The notes: a model not told the origin generated them from the sequence alone. Shown: positions 55,204 to 63,138, numbered from the stretch's first letter. The stretch: 64,000 bases of DNA from Candidatus Peregrinibacteria bacterium UBA1369 (GCA_002305925.1 DBRL01000010.1:56284-120283), one strand, 5' to 3'. A program made the numbers and translations.

Positions 55204-55279
55204 GGGCTAGTAGCTCAGTTGGTAGAGCGGCTCCCTCTTAAGGAGATGGTCCCCGGTTCGAGCCCGGGCTGGCCCACCA
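55204..55279 (+). tRNA. tRNA-Lys (CUU)
   Basis: A cloverleaf of 76 nt with encoded CCA. The acceptor GGGCTAG/CTGGCCC has one T-G pair, the D-stem is GCTC/GAGC, and the anticodon loop CTCTTAA gives anticodon CTT. The T-arm is CCCGG-TTCGAGC-CCGGG. The first pair of the anticodon stem is a G-A mismatch (27-43), which is unusual but tolerated in some tRNAs. It reads AAG codons. Confidence 0.95.
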
Positions 55280-55327
55280 GAGAAAAATGTGTTATTGTAT
55301 AACGAACACACAATAATACATGTAAAT

Positions 55328-55978
55328 ATGTCAAAAACACAGGAACTTGATTTGAGTAAAATCGATGTGGACGCTTTTCGAGTGGCTATTTTTGGTTCTG
55401 CCAGGACTGTAAAGGGGTCAAAATATTATGATACGGTTCATGATCTGGCCAAAATGATCGGTGAGCGTGGGTTTGATATTGTTACTGGTGGTGGGCCGGG
55501 CATGATGGAGGCCGCCAATGAAGGACATTGTGCCGGTGATGTTTCTCAGAAAGCCCACTCAATCGGTCTATCGATCAAGCTTGCCACCGAACAGAAGACC
55601 AACGATTATGTCGAATTTAATAAGAATTTTGCCCGCTTTGCCGAAAGACTGGAAACTTTTGCCAAGATTTCCAATGTCTTTGTCGTGACGCAGGGTGGTA
55701 TCGGTACGATGCTGGAGCTGTTTTATGTCTGGCAGCTGGTTCAGGTGGAAAAGCTAGAATTTAAGCCAATAATTCTGATTGGCGAGATGTGGGAAAATCT
55801 GGTGCACTGGGTGATCGATTTCGCGCTCAGGGATAAATTAATCAGCTCCAGTGATTTCGAATATGTCTATATTGCCCGCTCCAATGAGGAGGCTATCAAG
55901 CTGATTGATCAATTCCATCAGCAGTTTCAGCAGAACGGTGTCTGTGCGCCCATCAAGCGGGGAAAAGTACAGGAGTAA
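55328..55978 (+). CDS. LOG-family nucleotide-binding protein (TIGR00730 type)
   Basis: A Rossmann-fold protein of about 216 residues. It has the family pair of motifs FDIVTGGGPGMMEAANEGHC and FVVTQGGIGTMLELFYVWQL, together with VAIFGSARTVKGSKYYDTVH. LOG proteins release cytokinin-type bases from nucleoside monophosphates in plants, and many bacterial members have nucleotide 5'-monophosphate nucleosidase activity. The PGG of the second motif is replaced by QGG. The start ATG at 55328 lies 49 nt after tRNA-Lys, so it may be transcribed with the tRNA. Confidence 0.85.
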   Translation: MSKTQELDLSKIDVDAFRVAIFGSARTVKGSKYYDTVHDLAKMIGERGFDIVTGGGPGMMEAANEGHCAGDVSQKAHSIGLSIKLATEQKTNDYVEFNKNFARFAERLETFAKISNVFVVTQGGIGTMLELFYVWQLVQVEKLEFKPIILIGEMWENLVHWVIDFALRDKLISSSDFEYVYIARSNEEAIKLIDQFHQQFQQNGVCAPIKRGKVQE

Positions 55979-56101
55979 TTTGGGTTTGTGCTCTGATGGC
56001 TAGAAAAAAGGGCCGGGATTTGATATTTCTTTGAGTAACAAAACAACTTGCCGTTTAGGGAAGCCCGCGGTAAGCTGGTTTTGGTATTTAACACCTTGTT
56101 T

Positions 56102-56494
56102 ATGACCAGATTGTCTGAAGGACAGAAGGGGGAAATAACGTTTCAGGATTCCTATTTACGTGAATTTGATACTGCGCTTCTTTCCATGCATCCGGCAGAG
56201 AGGGCCGGATATCTGGAGACGGCCTATGTGGAAACCATGCGAGGTCGTTTCGGAGCTGATTTCTTGCGTCAGATGGCAACTTTGCTTTTGAAATGGTCCA
56301 ATGAAAAAAGGAGTTTTGCCAACCATGCCCGCAAATTACAGGAAATGGCCGATGGAGCTGAAGATCCGGCTGCCTGGGAGCGGGAACAGGGCTTGGCGGA
56401 CAGCGATATCCGGGATCTGCGCGGTGACAGCCACAGTCTGGTAAACAAGGTTTTGTCCTCTCCGCCTGGGCCCATGCCGGATGTCGAGCAATAG
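56102..56494 (+). CDS. Hypothetical helical protein, 130 aa
   Basis: A helical, charged, soluble protein beginning MTRLSEGQKGEITFQDSYLR, with MRGRFGADFLRQMATLLLKW in the middle and a Pro/Gly-rich tail (SSPPGPMPDVEQ). No signal peptide and no known family. The frame extends further upstream to a TTG at 56048, but an ATG at 56102 fits better, with a possible extended -10 (TGG-TATTTA) shortly before it. It lies between the LOG gene and mutM on the same strand, 63 nt before mutM. Confidence 0.65.
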   Translation: MTRLSEGQKGEITFQDSYLREFDTALLSMHPAERAGYLETAYVETMRGRFGADFLRQMATLLLKWSNEKRSFANHARKLQEMADGAEDPAAWEREQGLADSDIRDLRGDSHSLVNKVLSSPPGPMPDVEQ

Positions 56495-56557
56495 CAGGAG
56501 AGGCCTTCCTGGTCTGCGGGACTCTTCTTTCCCTAGTCTAAAAAACTTTGTTCATCC

Positions 56558-57418
56558 ATGCCCGAATTGCCGGAAGTAGAAACGGTGGTGCGAGAGGTGG
56601 CCCCGCGAATATGCGGACGTCGTTTTGTCGGAGCTGCTTTGCTTGACGGGTGTTTGGAAGATGTCCATAGCGCCGAGCCCCTGAAAAGTGTGCTCGGGGT
56701 CGGGCTCGGTCTGCTTCCCGGGCGCTTGGTGAAGCGTGTTTCCAGAAAAGGTAAATTCATTATTATCCATCTATCGGGTAATTTTGAGATGATTGTGCAT
56801 TTGCGCATGACGGGGATGCTGCTGTTTGAACCCTCAGAGCGTTTGAAAAGGTTTATCCGGTTGGAATTTCGCTTTGAGGACGGTTTAAAAATGTTTTTTT
56901 CCGATATACGTCGTTTTGGGCGGATCTGGGTGGGGCCGCGGGAGGAGGTGCGTAGGCTGTCCGGTTTGAACCGTTTGGGTACGGATCCCGTGGCTGAGCT
57001 GTTTTCCCTCGATGATTTTTTGACAATAATGCGAGGCCGAGTTTCTCGGCGCGGCCGCCTGAAAACCGCGCTGCTGGACCAATCTCTGGTGGCCGGTATC
57101 GGTAATATTTATGCAGATGAGATCTGTTTCCGCGCCAGGCTTCATCCTGCCAGCCGGCTGGAGAAACTGCGCCCGGCCGATCTGCTCGCCCTGCATGAGG
57201 CCATCGGTTTCTGTCTGCGCGAGGGTATAGCCCACAACGGCACGACCATTTCCGATTTTGTGGGAACGCGCGGCGACGCCGGGAAACACCAGCAATATCT
57301 GCAAATTTACGGGCGGACGGGGGACGGGTGCTACGCGTGCGGGGAGGTCGTACTGAAGACGCGCCTGGGGGGGCGGGGGACTCATTTTTGCCCCTCCTGT
57401 CAGGCTTTACGGAAATAA
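56558..57418 (+). CDS. mutM: Formamidopyrimidine-DNA glycosylase
   Basis: MutM/Fpg removes 8-oxoguanine and opened purines from DNA and nicks the strand. The catalytic N-terminus PELPEVETVVREVAPRI is intact (Pro2, Glu3). The helix-two-turn-helix appears as DQSLVAGIGNIYADEICFRA. The C-terminal zinc finger is complete: C-x2-C-x16-C-x2-C (CYACGEVVLKTRLGGRGTHF followed by CPSC), with the conserved Arg in GGRGTHF. 286 residues, standard length. No Shine-Dalgarno sequence precedes the ATG. Confidence 0.96.
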   Translation: MPELPEVETVVREVAPRICGRRFVGAALLDGCLEDVHSAEPLKSVLGVGLGLLPGRLVKRVSRKGKFIIIHLSGNFEMIVHLRMTGMLLFEPSERLKRFIRLEFRFEDGLKMFFSDIRRFGRIWVGPREEVRRLSGLNRLGTDPVAELFSLDDFLTIMRGRVSRRGRLKTALLDQSLVAGIGNIYADEICFRARLHPASRLEKLRPADLLALHEAIGFCLREGIAHNGTTISDFVGTRGDAGKHQQYLQIYGRTGDGCYACGEVVLKTRLGGRGTHFCPSCQALRK

Positions 57419-57426
57419 GCTGTTTG

Positions 57427-57435
57427 TGTTATAAT
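57427..57435 (+). promoter_or_regulatory. Extended -10 promoter of the adhesin gene
   Basis: TGT-TATAAT at 57427-57435. The -35 (TTACGG) is weak. Transcription would start near 57442, and the short leader contains an imperfect inverted repeat (TTCAT ... ATGAA) whose 3' arm includes the start codon. Confidence 0.55.
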
Positions 57436-57464
57436 AATACGAATAACTTCATTCGTTCACGAAC

Positions 57465-59804
57465 ATGAAAAACAAAAAACTTCTGCTGGCTCCGGCACTG
57501 CTGATTTTGGCAGCCATAACAACGTTGCCCCTACTGGTCGCCGCCGCCCCTTCCTTCCCCCCGCCGACCGGGCTGACGGATGCAACTTTTAGTTCAATAA
57601 AAACTGGTAAACTTGATGTTGAGGTAAGTTCTGGAAGCGCGGCTGAGATTGGCAGTAGTACAACCTCGGCAACTGGGTTGTATGCTATTGCTCTGGGTGC
57701 GCTGGCTAAGGCATCCAATTCATCCGCAATCGCTTTGGGTTATGCAGCTGACGCTGCCGCGCAGGCCTCGGTGGCAATAGGTGCAAACGCAGCTACAACA
57801 ACCTATGCCACTTATGCTACTGCCATCGGATATGAATCCGATGCCACCGGTAGTCAATCAACAGCTGTTGGTCCATGGGCGCAGGCATTAACAACTGGTT
57901 CTTTGGCAGTAGGACCGAGTGCCATTGCCTCGATAAACAATTATGCCATTGCTATCGGTCACAATTCAACCTCTTCTGGTTTAGAATCTTTGGCGATGGG
58001 AAACGCTGCCCAGGCTACCGGAAACAGTTCTTATGCCATTGGTTACAGTCCTGTTGCCAGATCTGCGGGGTCTTTCGCCTTGGGCTATCAGTCTCAGACT
58101 GGTGCTGCGGCAAACTATTCTCTGGCCATGGGCTATCAGGCACAGGCCAATGCTCACAATGCCACTGCTATTGGACAAAATGCAGTAGCATCTGAATTGT
58201 GGTCTACGTCGCTCGGTTACAATACGCTCGCTGAAGGACGTCTTTCCACAGCCATTGGTAATGGTACTACTGCCCGTCCTTATGCTTCTGTAGTGGTAGG
58301 TTCATATAATGTCGTCAGTGGGAATACTACTGCCTGGGCCAACGCTGACCCGATTTTTGTAGTCGGGAATGGGTTAAGTGCAGCTTCGCCATCTAATGCC
58401 CTGACAGTACTAAAGAATGGTAATGTTGGAATTGGTCAAACAAATCCGACCAATATGCTGGAAGTAAACGGCTCGGCGCGAATCAATAATCAACTGGAAG
58501 TCTATGGAACCAGTGGTATTGTAAATTCCTATTCAGATTATGGAGTGGTTATTGCAGATGCTGATGGTCTGGATGTACGGGCTGGTATTGGAAATTATAC
58601 GGCGGGTTCTGTTCCTGTTGCGATTCGGGATGATCATGGTCTGGACATTGCCAACTATGCCGGCACGGTTGGTTTGCAGTTGGGACCGACAGCTACTATT
58701 CGGAATCCGACTGGGGGTAATATTGATATTTTTGGTTCATTAGTCAGCAATACGGGTGATTTGACTATTAATGATAATCTTGCCGTCTGGGGCTGGCTTT
58801 ATGGCGGAAATACAAGGTTGAGTGGGACTATTGCCAATGCGTCATCGAATTATTCCGGAAGGTTATACTTAAACGATGATATCGAAGTTACGGGTTCTAC
58901 TTATCTGGACGGATATACAAATATCGGTGGCAATCTAAATTTAACAGGTTATTTGTATAACAGTAGTTCAACACTGTCTTTTCAAGACAGTGTTGATGTA
59001 ACTGGGTATGTTCAGGCTACAAGTGGAATATATGGTAATTATTTATCTTCTACAGGAGGAGTATATGGAGGTACTTATGTTTATTCGGCTGGAAATATTT
59101 ATACTTCTAGTGGGACAATTTATACATCTTCTGGAAACATCGGTGCCGGTACTTCTTCTCCCAGTGCCAGGGTGCATGGCACCGGCTCCACTTATGGAGT
59201 GTGGGGATCTGGCAGTACTATGGGGGGCAAATTTGAAGACTCGGATAGCGGAAGTTACGCTAATGTGGCCTATGGCGCATCGGGAATCGCTGCTTACGGG
59301 AATACCCAGGGTGGATATTTTTATGACAATGATTCTGCCATTTATACAAGAATTGCCTACGGCACCTATAGCGTTTATGGAACAGGTTCAGTAAGAGGAT
59401 CTGGTGCTTATATTGACTCTGACGAAAGATTGAAAACAAAAATTGAGAATATTAGTGGGGCTTTAGATAAGGTAATGAAGTTGCGTGGAGTAACCTTTGA
59501 ATGGAAAAATCCAAATCTGGCCAAGGGTAAAAAAATTGGGTTTATTGCCCAGGAAGTTGAGAAGGTGGTACCGGAACTTGTTGTTCCTCCTGTAGAAGCA
59601 AATGATGGTGAAGGTGATGAATTGGGTGGACCAGAAAAATACTATGCCTTGGAATACTCTAATTTTACTGCTCTATTAACTACGGCCCTTCAGGAACTTA
59701 AGCATGAAAAGGACAGTGAAGTGGCCGAACTGAAGGCTGAGTTGAAGGAATTGAAGGCGTTGGTTTGCGAGCTGAAGCCGACGGCTGTACAATGCGCACA
59801 GTAA
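57465..59804 (+). CDS. Trimeric-adhesin-like surface protein with C-terminal S74 chaperone domain
   Basis: 779 residues with a signal peptide (MKNKKLLLAPALLILAAITT). Residues about 60-280 are tandem YadA-head-like repeats of about 14-16 residues with the SxAIGxxAxA pattern (AIALGALAKASNSSAIALGY, YAIAIGHNSTSSGLESLAMG). Residues 280-620 form a Gly/Ser/Tyr/Thr-rich shaft with repeats such as NIYTSSGTIYTSSGNIG. The end is a peptidase S74 intramolecular chaperone (YIDSDERLKTKIENISGALD, GVTFEWKNPN, IGFIAQEVEKVVPELV), followed by a coiled coil. In phage tail spikes this domain trimerises the fibre and cuts itself off at the Ser-Asp of SDxRxK; Ser and Lys at +5 are both present here. It is likely a secreted, self-trimmed fibre used for attachment. 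The S74 role is established; attachment is inferred. Confidence 0.9.
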   Translation: MKNKKLLLAPALLILAAITTLPLLVAAAPSFPPPTGLTDATFSSIKTGKLDVEVSSGSAAEIGSSTTSATGLYAIALGALAKASNSSAIALGYAADAAAQASVAIGANAATTTYATYATAIGYESDATGSQSTAVGPWAQALTTGSLAVGPSAIASINNYAIAIGHNSTSSGLESLAMGNAAQATGNSSYAIGYSPVARSAGSFALGYQSQTGAAANYSLAMGYQAQANAHNATAIGQNAVASELWSTSLGYNTLAEGRLSTAIGNGTTARPYASVVVGSYNVVSGNTTAWANADPIFVVGNGLSAASPSNALTVLKNGNVGIGQTNPTNMLEVNGSARINNQLEVYGTSGIVNSYSDYGVVIADADGLDVRAGIGNYTAGSVPVAIRDDHGLDIANYAGTVGLQLGPTATIRNPTGGNIDIFGSLVSNTGDLTINDNLAVWGWLYGGNTRLSGTIANASSNYSGRLYLNDDIEVTGSTYLDGYTNIGGNLNLTGYLYNSSSTLSFQDSVDVTGYVQATSGIYGNYLSSTGGVYGGTYVYSAGNIYTSSGTIYTSSGNIGAGTSSPSARVHGTGSTYGVWGSGSTMGGKFEDSDSGSYANVAYGASGIAAYGNTQGGYFYDNDSAIYTRIAYGTYSVYGTGSVRGSGAYIDSDERLKTKIENISGALDKVMKLRGVTFEWKNPNLAKGKKIGFIAQEVEKVVPELVVPPVEANDGEGDELGGPEKYYALEYSNFTALLTTALQELKHEKDSEVAELKAELKELKALVCELKPTAVQCAQ
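58969..58995. repeat. Perfect 12-bp inverted repeat inside the adhesin gene
   Basis: CAACACTGTCTT (58969-58980), loop TTC, then AAGACAGTGTTG (58984-58995). The two arms are perfect complements, so a strong hairpin can form in the mRNA of the adhesin coding region. No T-tract follows. Confidence 0.85.
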
Positions 59805-59852
59805 AATTGTTCAAGGAGTCAATTATCAATCAAACATAATAATTTTCAAACC

Positions 59853-60623
59853 ATGAAAAACCAAAAACTTATATTGCTGTCGGCACTGCTGATGACCATG
59901 CTGCTCTCTGCTTGTTCCACACTGCCAGAGGGAGAACAAGCTCCGGAACAATCAGTCCAGCCCCAGACAGTGATAGAGCAAACCGCTTCTTCTGAGCAGA
60001 CTGCGCTGGTGGACGAGGGGGCGTTACCGGTTCTTGAACTTACGCAGTCCCGCTATGGCCAGAAGATGAGTTGCGATTTGCTGGCCGAACAAAATGAGCG
60101 GGAGGCCTGTCTTGCCCGCGTTAACGACGTGATTGGTGTGTCTCTGGAGAATGAGATCATGAACAGTTTTGATCTTTCCCGCTGTAAGCTTTTTCCGGAA
60201 GAAATGGCCGCAGATTGTCAGCGGCGTTTGGAGGAGACCGGTGTGAAAGGTCCCATCTCCGCCGAAGACCGTGTTGCCCTTCAGACGGCTCTGCAACCGG
60301 TTTTCCCCCAGCCCGATCTGGAGAACGCTACTTCGGAAGCCGCACCCGTACAGCCCTATTATGACAGTAAGCTCTGTCAGTCTCTCCAGGCCGACGGTTT
60401 GCGCGAATATTGCGAGCGTGCCATTGCCGAGAGGTTGGATCAGCAAAAAATGTCGGAGATTATTGCTGCCGGTGAAATTGACGGCTGCGAGCAGCTCTCG
60501 CAGGAGAATTATCGCGAACAATGTCGCATGGTGCTTGGTGCTCCCCAGGAACCGGTGAGCCCCGATCTGATCGAGGAAGTTCCCTCGGACATGCTTAATG
60601 AAGAGGCTCTCGTCTTGGAGTAG
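59853..60623 (+). CDS. Lipoprotein with duplicated Cys-pair module
   Basis: 256 residues. The signal peptide ends in the lipobox LLSAC, so Cys21 would be lipidated by Lgt. A Gln/Glu/Pro-rich linker follows. Residues 72-128 and 173-229 are two copies of a module of about 56 residues. Each carries two C-x10-11-C pairs with an R-E just before the second Cys in most cases (SCDLLAEQNEREACLARV, LCQSLQADGLREYCERAI, GCEQLSQENYREQCRMVL). The eight cysteines are probably disulfide-bonded outside the membrane. No family is recognised. It lies 48 nt after the adhesin gene, and its first 40 bases closely resemble those of the adhesin signal region. Confidence 0.82.
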   Translation: MKNQKLILLSALLMTMLLSACSTLPEGEQAPEQSVQPQTVIEQTASSEQTALVDEGALPVLELTQSRYGQKMSCDLLAEQNEREACLARVNDVIGVSLENEIMNSFDLSRCKLFPEEMAADCQRRLEETGVKGPISAEDRVALQTALQPVFPQPDLENATSEAAPVQPYYDSKLCQSLQADGLREYCERAIAERLDQQKMSEIIAAGEIDGCEQLSQENYREQCRMVLGAPQEPVSPDLIEEVPSDMLNEEALVLE

Positions 60624-60648
60624 AAACAGCTTTCGCTTTTAGCAAATA

Positions 60649-60677
60649 TTGCCGTGCCAGTCCGTGCGGTGTATGAT
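60649..60677 (+). promoter_or_regulatory. Promoter of the 60708 gene
   Basis: TTGCCG (60649-60654), a 17-nt spacer and TATGAT (60672-60677). The 18-mer TTTTAGCAAATATTGCCG (60637-60654) that supplies this -35 box recurs exactly at 3101-3118. Confidence 0.6.
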
Positions 60678-60707
60678 TTTGATCGTAATTGTTTAACCAA
60701 AATAAAA

Positions 60708-61013
60708 ATGATCAAGAAGATGCCAATTCCCTGGGGCAAGGTTGCCCTGATCGTCTGGCTGACGCTGACTACGCTCTACGTAGTTTTTGCGGAATACAGC
60801 CGTCTCAACATGTTCGTAGCTCAAAATGCCTACAATCAGGGCTATCGTGATTCGGTGACCCAGCTTCTGGCGGAGGTGGCGAAATGCCAGCCCGTGCCGG
60901 TAAATTTTGACGGTAAAACCACACAGGTAATCGGTCTGGATTGTCTGCAGGCCCCACCGGCCGAATCCAATGCCGATGCGGTCACAGATGCTTCCGCATT
61001 ACCGGCCAATTAA
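60708..61013 (+). CDS. Small membrane-anchored protein with two cysteines
   Basis: About 101 residues starting MIKKMPIPWGKVALIVWLTL. One membrane segment (about residues 10-30) is followed by an extracytoplasmic part with NMFVAQNAYNQGYRDSVTQL. Two Cys (in VAKCQPVP and GLDCLQAPP) could bond. It ends in an acidic, Ala-rich tail. A second in-frame ATG at 60720 is possible. It has its own promoter and a probable terminator downstream. The function is unknown; its position after two exported proteins suggests an envelope role. Confidence 0.7.
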   Translation: MIKKMPIPWGKVALIVWLTLTTLYVVFAEYSRLNMFVAQNAYNQGYRDSVTQLLAEVAKCQPVPVNFDGKTTQVIGLDCLQAPPAESNADAVTDASALPAN

Positions 61014-61034
61014 GCCGATATTTCCCCGCAATCG

Positions 61035-61071
61035 AAACGACATGTCGCGCGCAAACGGACGTGTCGTTTTT
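61035..61071 (+). terminator. Probable terminator of the 60708 gene
   Basis: AAACGACA (61035-61042) pairs with TGTCGTTT (61062-61069) and is followed by further T residues. The loop is 19 nt with some inner pairing. Confidence 0.55.
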
Positions 61072-61120
61072 GTATATGCTTTTTTAGAAAGCACAAAAGC
61101 TGGCTGTGCGCTTTTGTGTA

Positions 61121-61207
61121 TGGTGCTGGGAGAGGGGATTGAACCCTCACACTGTTTCCAGTACGGGATTTTAAGTCCCGCGCGTCTGCCAGTTCCGCCA
61201 TCCCAGC
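61121..61207 (-). tRNA. tRNA-Leu (UAA)
   Basis: On the minus strand, an 87-nt class II tRNA. The 5' GCTGGGA pairs with the 3' acceptor, discriminator A and encoded CCA. Anticodon stem CGGGA/TCCCG encloses loop CTTAAAA (anticodon TAA). A long variable arm (TACTGGAAACAGTGT) and T-arm GAGGG-TTCAATC-CCCTC are seen. Reads UUA codons. An inverted repeat CACAAAAGC/GCTTTTGTG (61092-61118) lies just downstream. Confidence 0.96.
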
Positions 61208-61303
61208 GTAATGGTGAGGTGTCTCTGCTTTGTATTTTCGCGTCAAATTTTTACTATATCGCTTGTCAAAAGTAAAGTGGCGGAAGCGGTGACAAAAACT
61301 GTG

Positions 61304-61891
61304 CTAATTTACCCTGAATGATTTGACTGTGTTGACCACCTGTTCTATCACGCTGCTGTTTTCCTGCATTGACCAGGCACCCATGACGATATAGCCGGAA
61401 TTGCCGCTGGCGGCGTAGATTTGGGCGAATTTCAGTACTGGATCGGTGGCGTTCAGCCGGGCTTCGAATTCGGTGTAATAGCTTTCCTGGCCCTGGCCAC
61501 CCACGGGGACGCTGATGATTTCACGTTTGGTCTCCTTGTAGTCCAGAAGGCCGGTGCGCTGGCGGTTCAAGACTTCTTTGGCATAGTCCAGGCTGTTTGT
61601 GCCGGTTTGCAGATCGTTTTTGACTATGTTGACATTGGCTGTGAAGGTATCGTTTTTGATGTTGTTGCGGATGACCAGGACGGTTTCGCGGGGGATTTCA
61701 CTGGTAAAGTCCTTGCTTTCGATAACGTCCCAGCCGGCGGGGAAACTCAAAGTGAACTGTGTGGACTGATAGGTGGAGGTTTTGCCTGTGGTGTCTGGCG
61801 CGGGCATGGGACCGCTGCCGCCGTCGCTAAAACAGCCGGCCAGGGTGAGGGTGGCTCCGAAGAGGAGAATTGTTGCGATTTTTGTTTTCAT
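61304..61891 (-). CDS. Lipoprotein of unknown function
   Basis: 195 residues. The signal peptide ends in lipobox TLAGC, so Cys19 is the lipidation site. A Gly/Ser/Pro linker follows, then a compact domain. Its pattern (FTLSFPAGWDVIESKDFTSE, VLVIRNNIKNDTFTANVNIV, TEFEARLNATDPVLKFAQIY and the final VVNTVKSFRVN) resembles PsbP/DcrB-like domains, which start with a fold around PxGW and end with a helix. That family link is tentative. It has its own promoter, interleaved with the GNAT promoter. Confidence 0.8.
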   Translation of the reverse strand: MKTKIATILLFGATLTLAGCFSDGGSGPMPAPDTTGKTSTYQSTQFTLSFPAGWDVIESKDFTSEIPRETVLVIRNNIKNDTFTANVNIVKNDLQTGTNSLDYAKEVLNRQRTGLLDYKETKREIISVPVGGQGQESYYTEFEARLNATDPVLKFAQIYAASGNSGYIVMGAWSMQENSSVIEQVVNTVKSFRVN

Positions 61892-61904
61892 GATTGAAAT
61901 TTAT

Positions 61905-61933
61905 TTGTCAGTATATTAGACCAAAAGTATCAC
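61905..61933 (+). promoter_or_regulatory. Possible promoter of the GNAT gene
   Basis: TTGTCA (61905-61910), a 17-nt spacer and TATCAC (61928-61933), with a modest -10. Start expected near 61940, 11 nt before the ATG at 61951. It overlaps the divergent promoter at 61913-61941. Confidence 0.5.
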
Positions 61934-61941
61934 TAAGTAAA
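61913..61941 (-). promoter_or_regulatory. Promoter of the lipoprotein gene at 61304
   Basis: On the minus strand: TTTACT (61941-61936), a 17-nt spacer and TAATAT (61918-61913). Start expected about 15 nt before the ATG at 61891. Confidence 0.55.
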
Positions 61942-61950
61942 AAAAATGTT

Positions 61951-62481
61951 ATGGCCTTTGTTTTGGTAGACGGTGACTTGAAGATTCGAGGCTCGCTGCC
62001 GGAGGATCAGGCTGTGGCGGAGGGGCTGGTGAGGGAGACGGATTGTTCGTTGACAGCCTACAGTGCCCAGCCGGGAAGTATGCACGTCTATCATCCGCGG
62101 GAGCAGTTTTTTCCGGAGAAAATCGAAGCGGGTAAGCTCTATAGGCTGATGCTGGAGCATGCTGACGGTGAGGCGGTGGGCTTTGTCGGTTTGAAAGTGC
62201 TAAGTGAGCAGCATCGGCGGGCGGAATTGTCTTATTTTATTTCCGACCGTTTCAAGGGCCGTGGCTACGCGACCAGGGCTTTGCAGATGCTGACCGGTTT
62301 TGCCTTTGGGCCTCTGGCGATGAAAAGACTCTGTCTGGAAATTGCCGATGGCAATACTTCTTCACTGCGCGTGGCCGAAAAGTGCGGCTATCTCAAAGAG
62401 GGGCTGATGCGCTCCTACAAGGTTACCGGCTCCAAGTGGCATGATTATTGGCTGCTGGCAAAAATTGCCGGATCTAACTGA
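61951..62481 (+). CDS. GNAT-family N-acetyltransferase
   Basis: About 176 residues starting [20 protein letters not shown]. The acetyl-CoA binding region shows [20 protein letters not shown] followed by [20 protein letters not shown] and the final [16 protein letters not shown], the RimJ/RimL-like pattern. Members acetylate ribosomal protein N-termini, other proteins or small molecules; the substrate here is unknown. The stop overlaps the clpP stop by 8 bp on the other strand. Confidence 0.85.
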   Translation: MAFVLVDGDLKIRGSLPEDQAVAEGLVRETDCSLTAYSAQPGSMHVYHPREQFFPEKIEAGKLYRLMLEHADGEAVGFVGLKVLSEQHRRAELSYFISDRFKGRGYATRALQMLTGFAFGPLAMKRLCLEIADGNTSSLRVAEKCGYLKEGLMRSYKVTGSKWHDYWLLAKIAGSN

Positions 62482-63103
62482 TGATTTTGTCCACCAGACC
62501 GTATTTGAGGGCGTCCTCGGCGCTCATGAAATTGTCGCGGTCGGTGTCTTTTTCGATGGTTTTGAGGTTTTGACCGGTGTGTTTGACCAGGATCTGGTTG
62601 AGCGTGTCGCGTGTTTTGGTGATGTGGTTGGCGTGCAGGATGATGTCCGAGGCCTGGCCTTCGGTTCCGCCCAGCGGCTGGTGAATCATCACCTCGCCGT
62701 GGGGAAGGATGTAGCGCTTGCCTTTGGCTCCGCCGGCCAGAATGATGGCTCCCATCGAGGCACAGATGCCCATGCAGACGGTCGAGACGTCGGGTTTGAT
62801 GTGCTGCATGGTGTCATAGATGGCCAGACCGGCTGTGACATGTCCCCCGGGGGACTGTATATACATAGTAATGTCCTTCTTGGGGTCCTCGGCCTGTAGA
62901 AACAGCAGCTGGGCGATGATGGTGTTGGCTACCTGGTCGTTGATGGCCGTGCCCAGGATGATGATTCGGTCTTTGAGCAGACGGGAATAAATATCATAGG
63001 CCCTTTCGCCGAGATGGGTCTTTTCGATGACAGTGGGGATCAGTATCGAATCGTTGCTGATGGGTTGTGACTTGGCGGTCAGGCCGTAAATGGATTGGGT
63101 CAT
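62474..63103 (-). CDS. clpP: ATP-dependent Clp protease proteolytic subunit
   Basis: ClpP forms the tetradecameric barrel that degrades proteins fed by ClpX/ClpC. The triad is present: Ser116 in [15 protein letters not shown], His141 in [15 protein letters not shown] and Asp190 in [35 protein letters not shown] and the N-terminal [16 protein letters not shown] are typical. The residues before the catalytic Ser are IC instead of the usual QA. 209 residues. It has its own promoter (63139-63147) and is divergent from the rRNA operon. Confidence 0.96.
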   Translation of the reverse strand: MTQSIYGLTAKSQPISNDSILIPTVIEKTHLGERAYDIYSRLLKDRIIILGTAINDQVANTIIAQLLFLQAEDPKKDITMYIQSPGGHVTAGLAIYDTMQHIKPDVSTVCMGICASMGAIILAGGAKGKRYILPHGEVMIHQPLGGTEGQASDIILHANHITKTRDTLNQILVKHTGQNLKTIEKDTDRDNFMSAEDALKYGLVDKIIS

Positions 63104-63138
63104 TGGATCTGGTCGTTATGTATTTGTTTCACGGCTTA

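Noticed and set aside
57465..59804. Prophage tail-fibre gene
   Set aside because: S74 domains are common in phages, but there are no other phage genes nearby and the protein has a bacterial signal peptide and adhesin head repeats.
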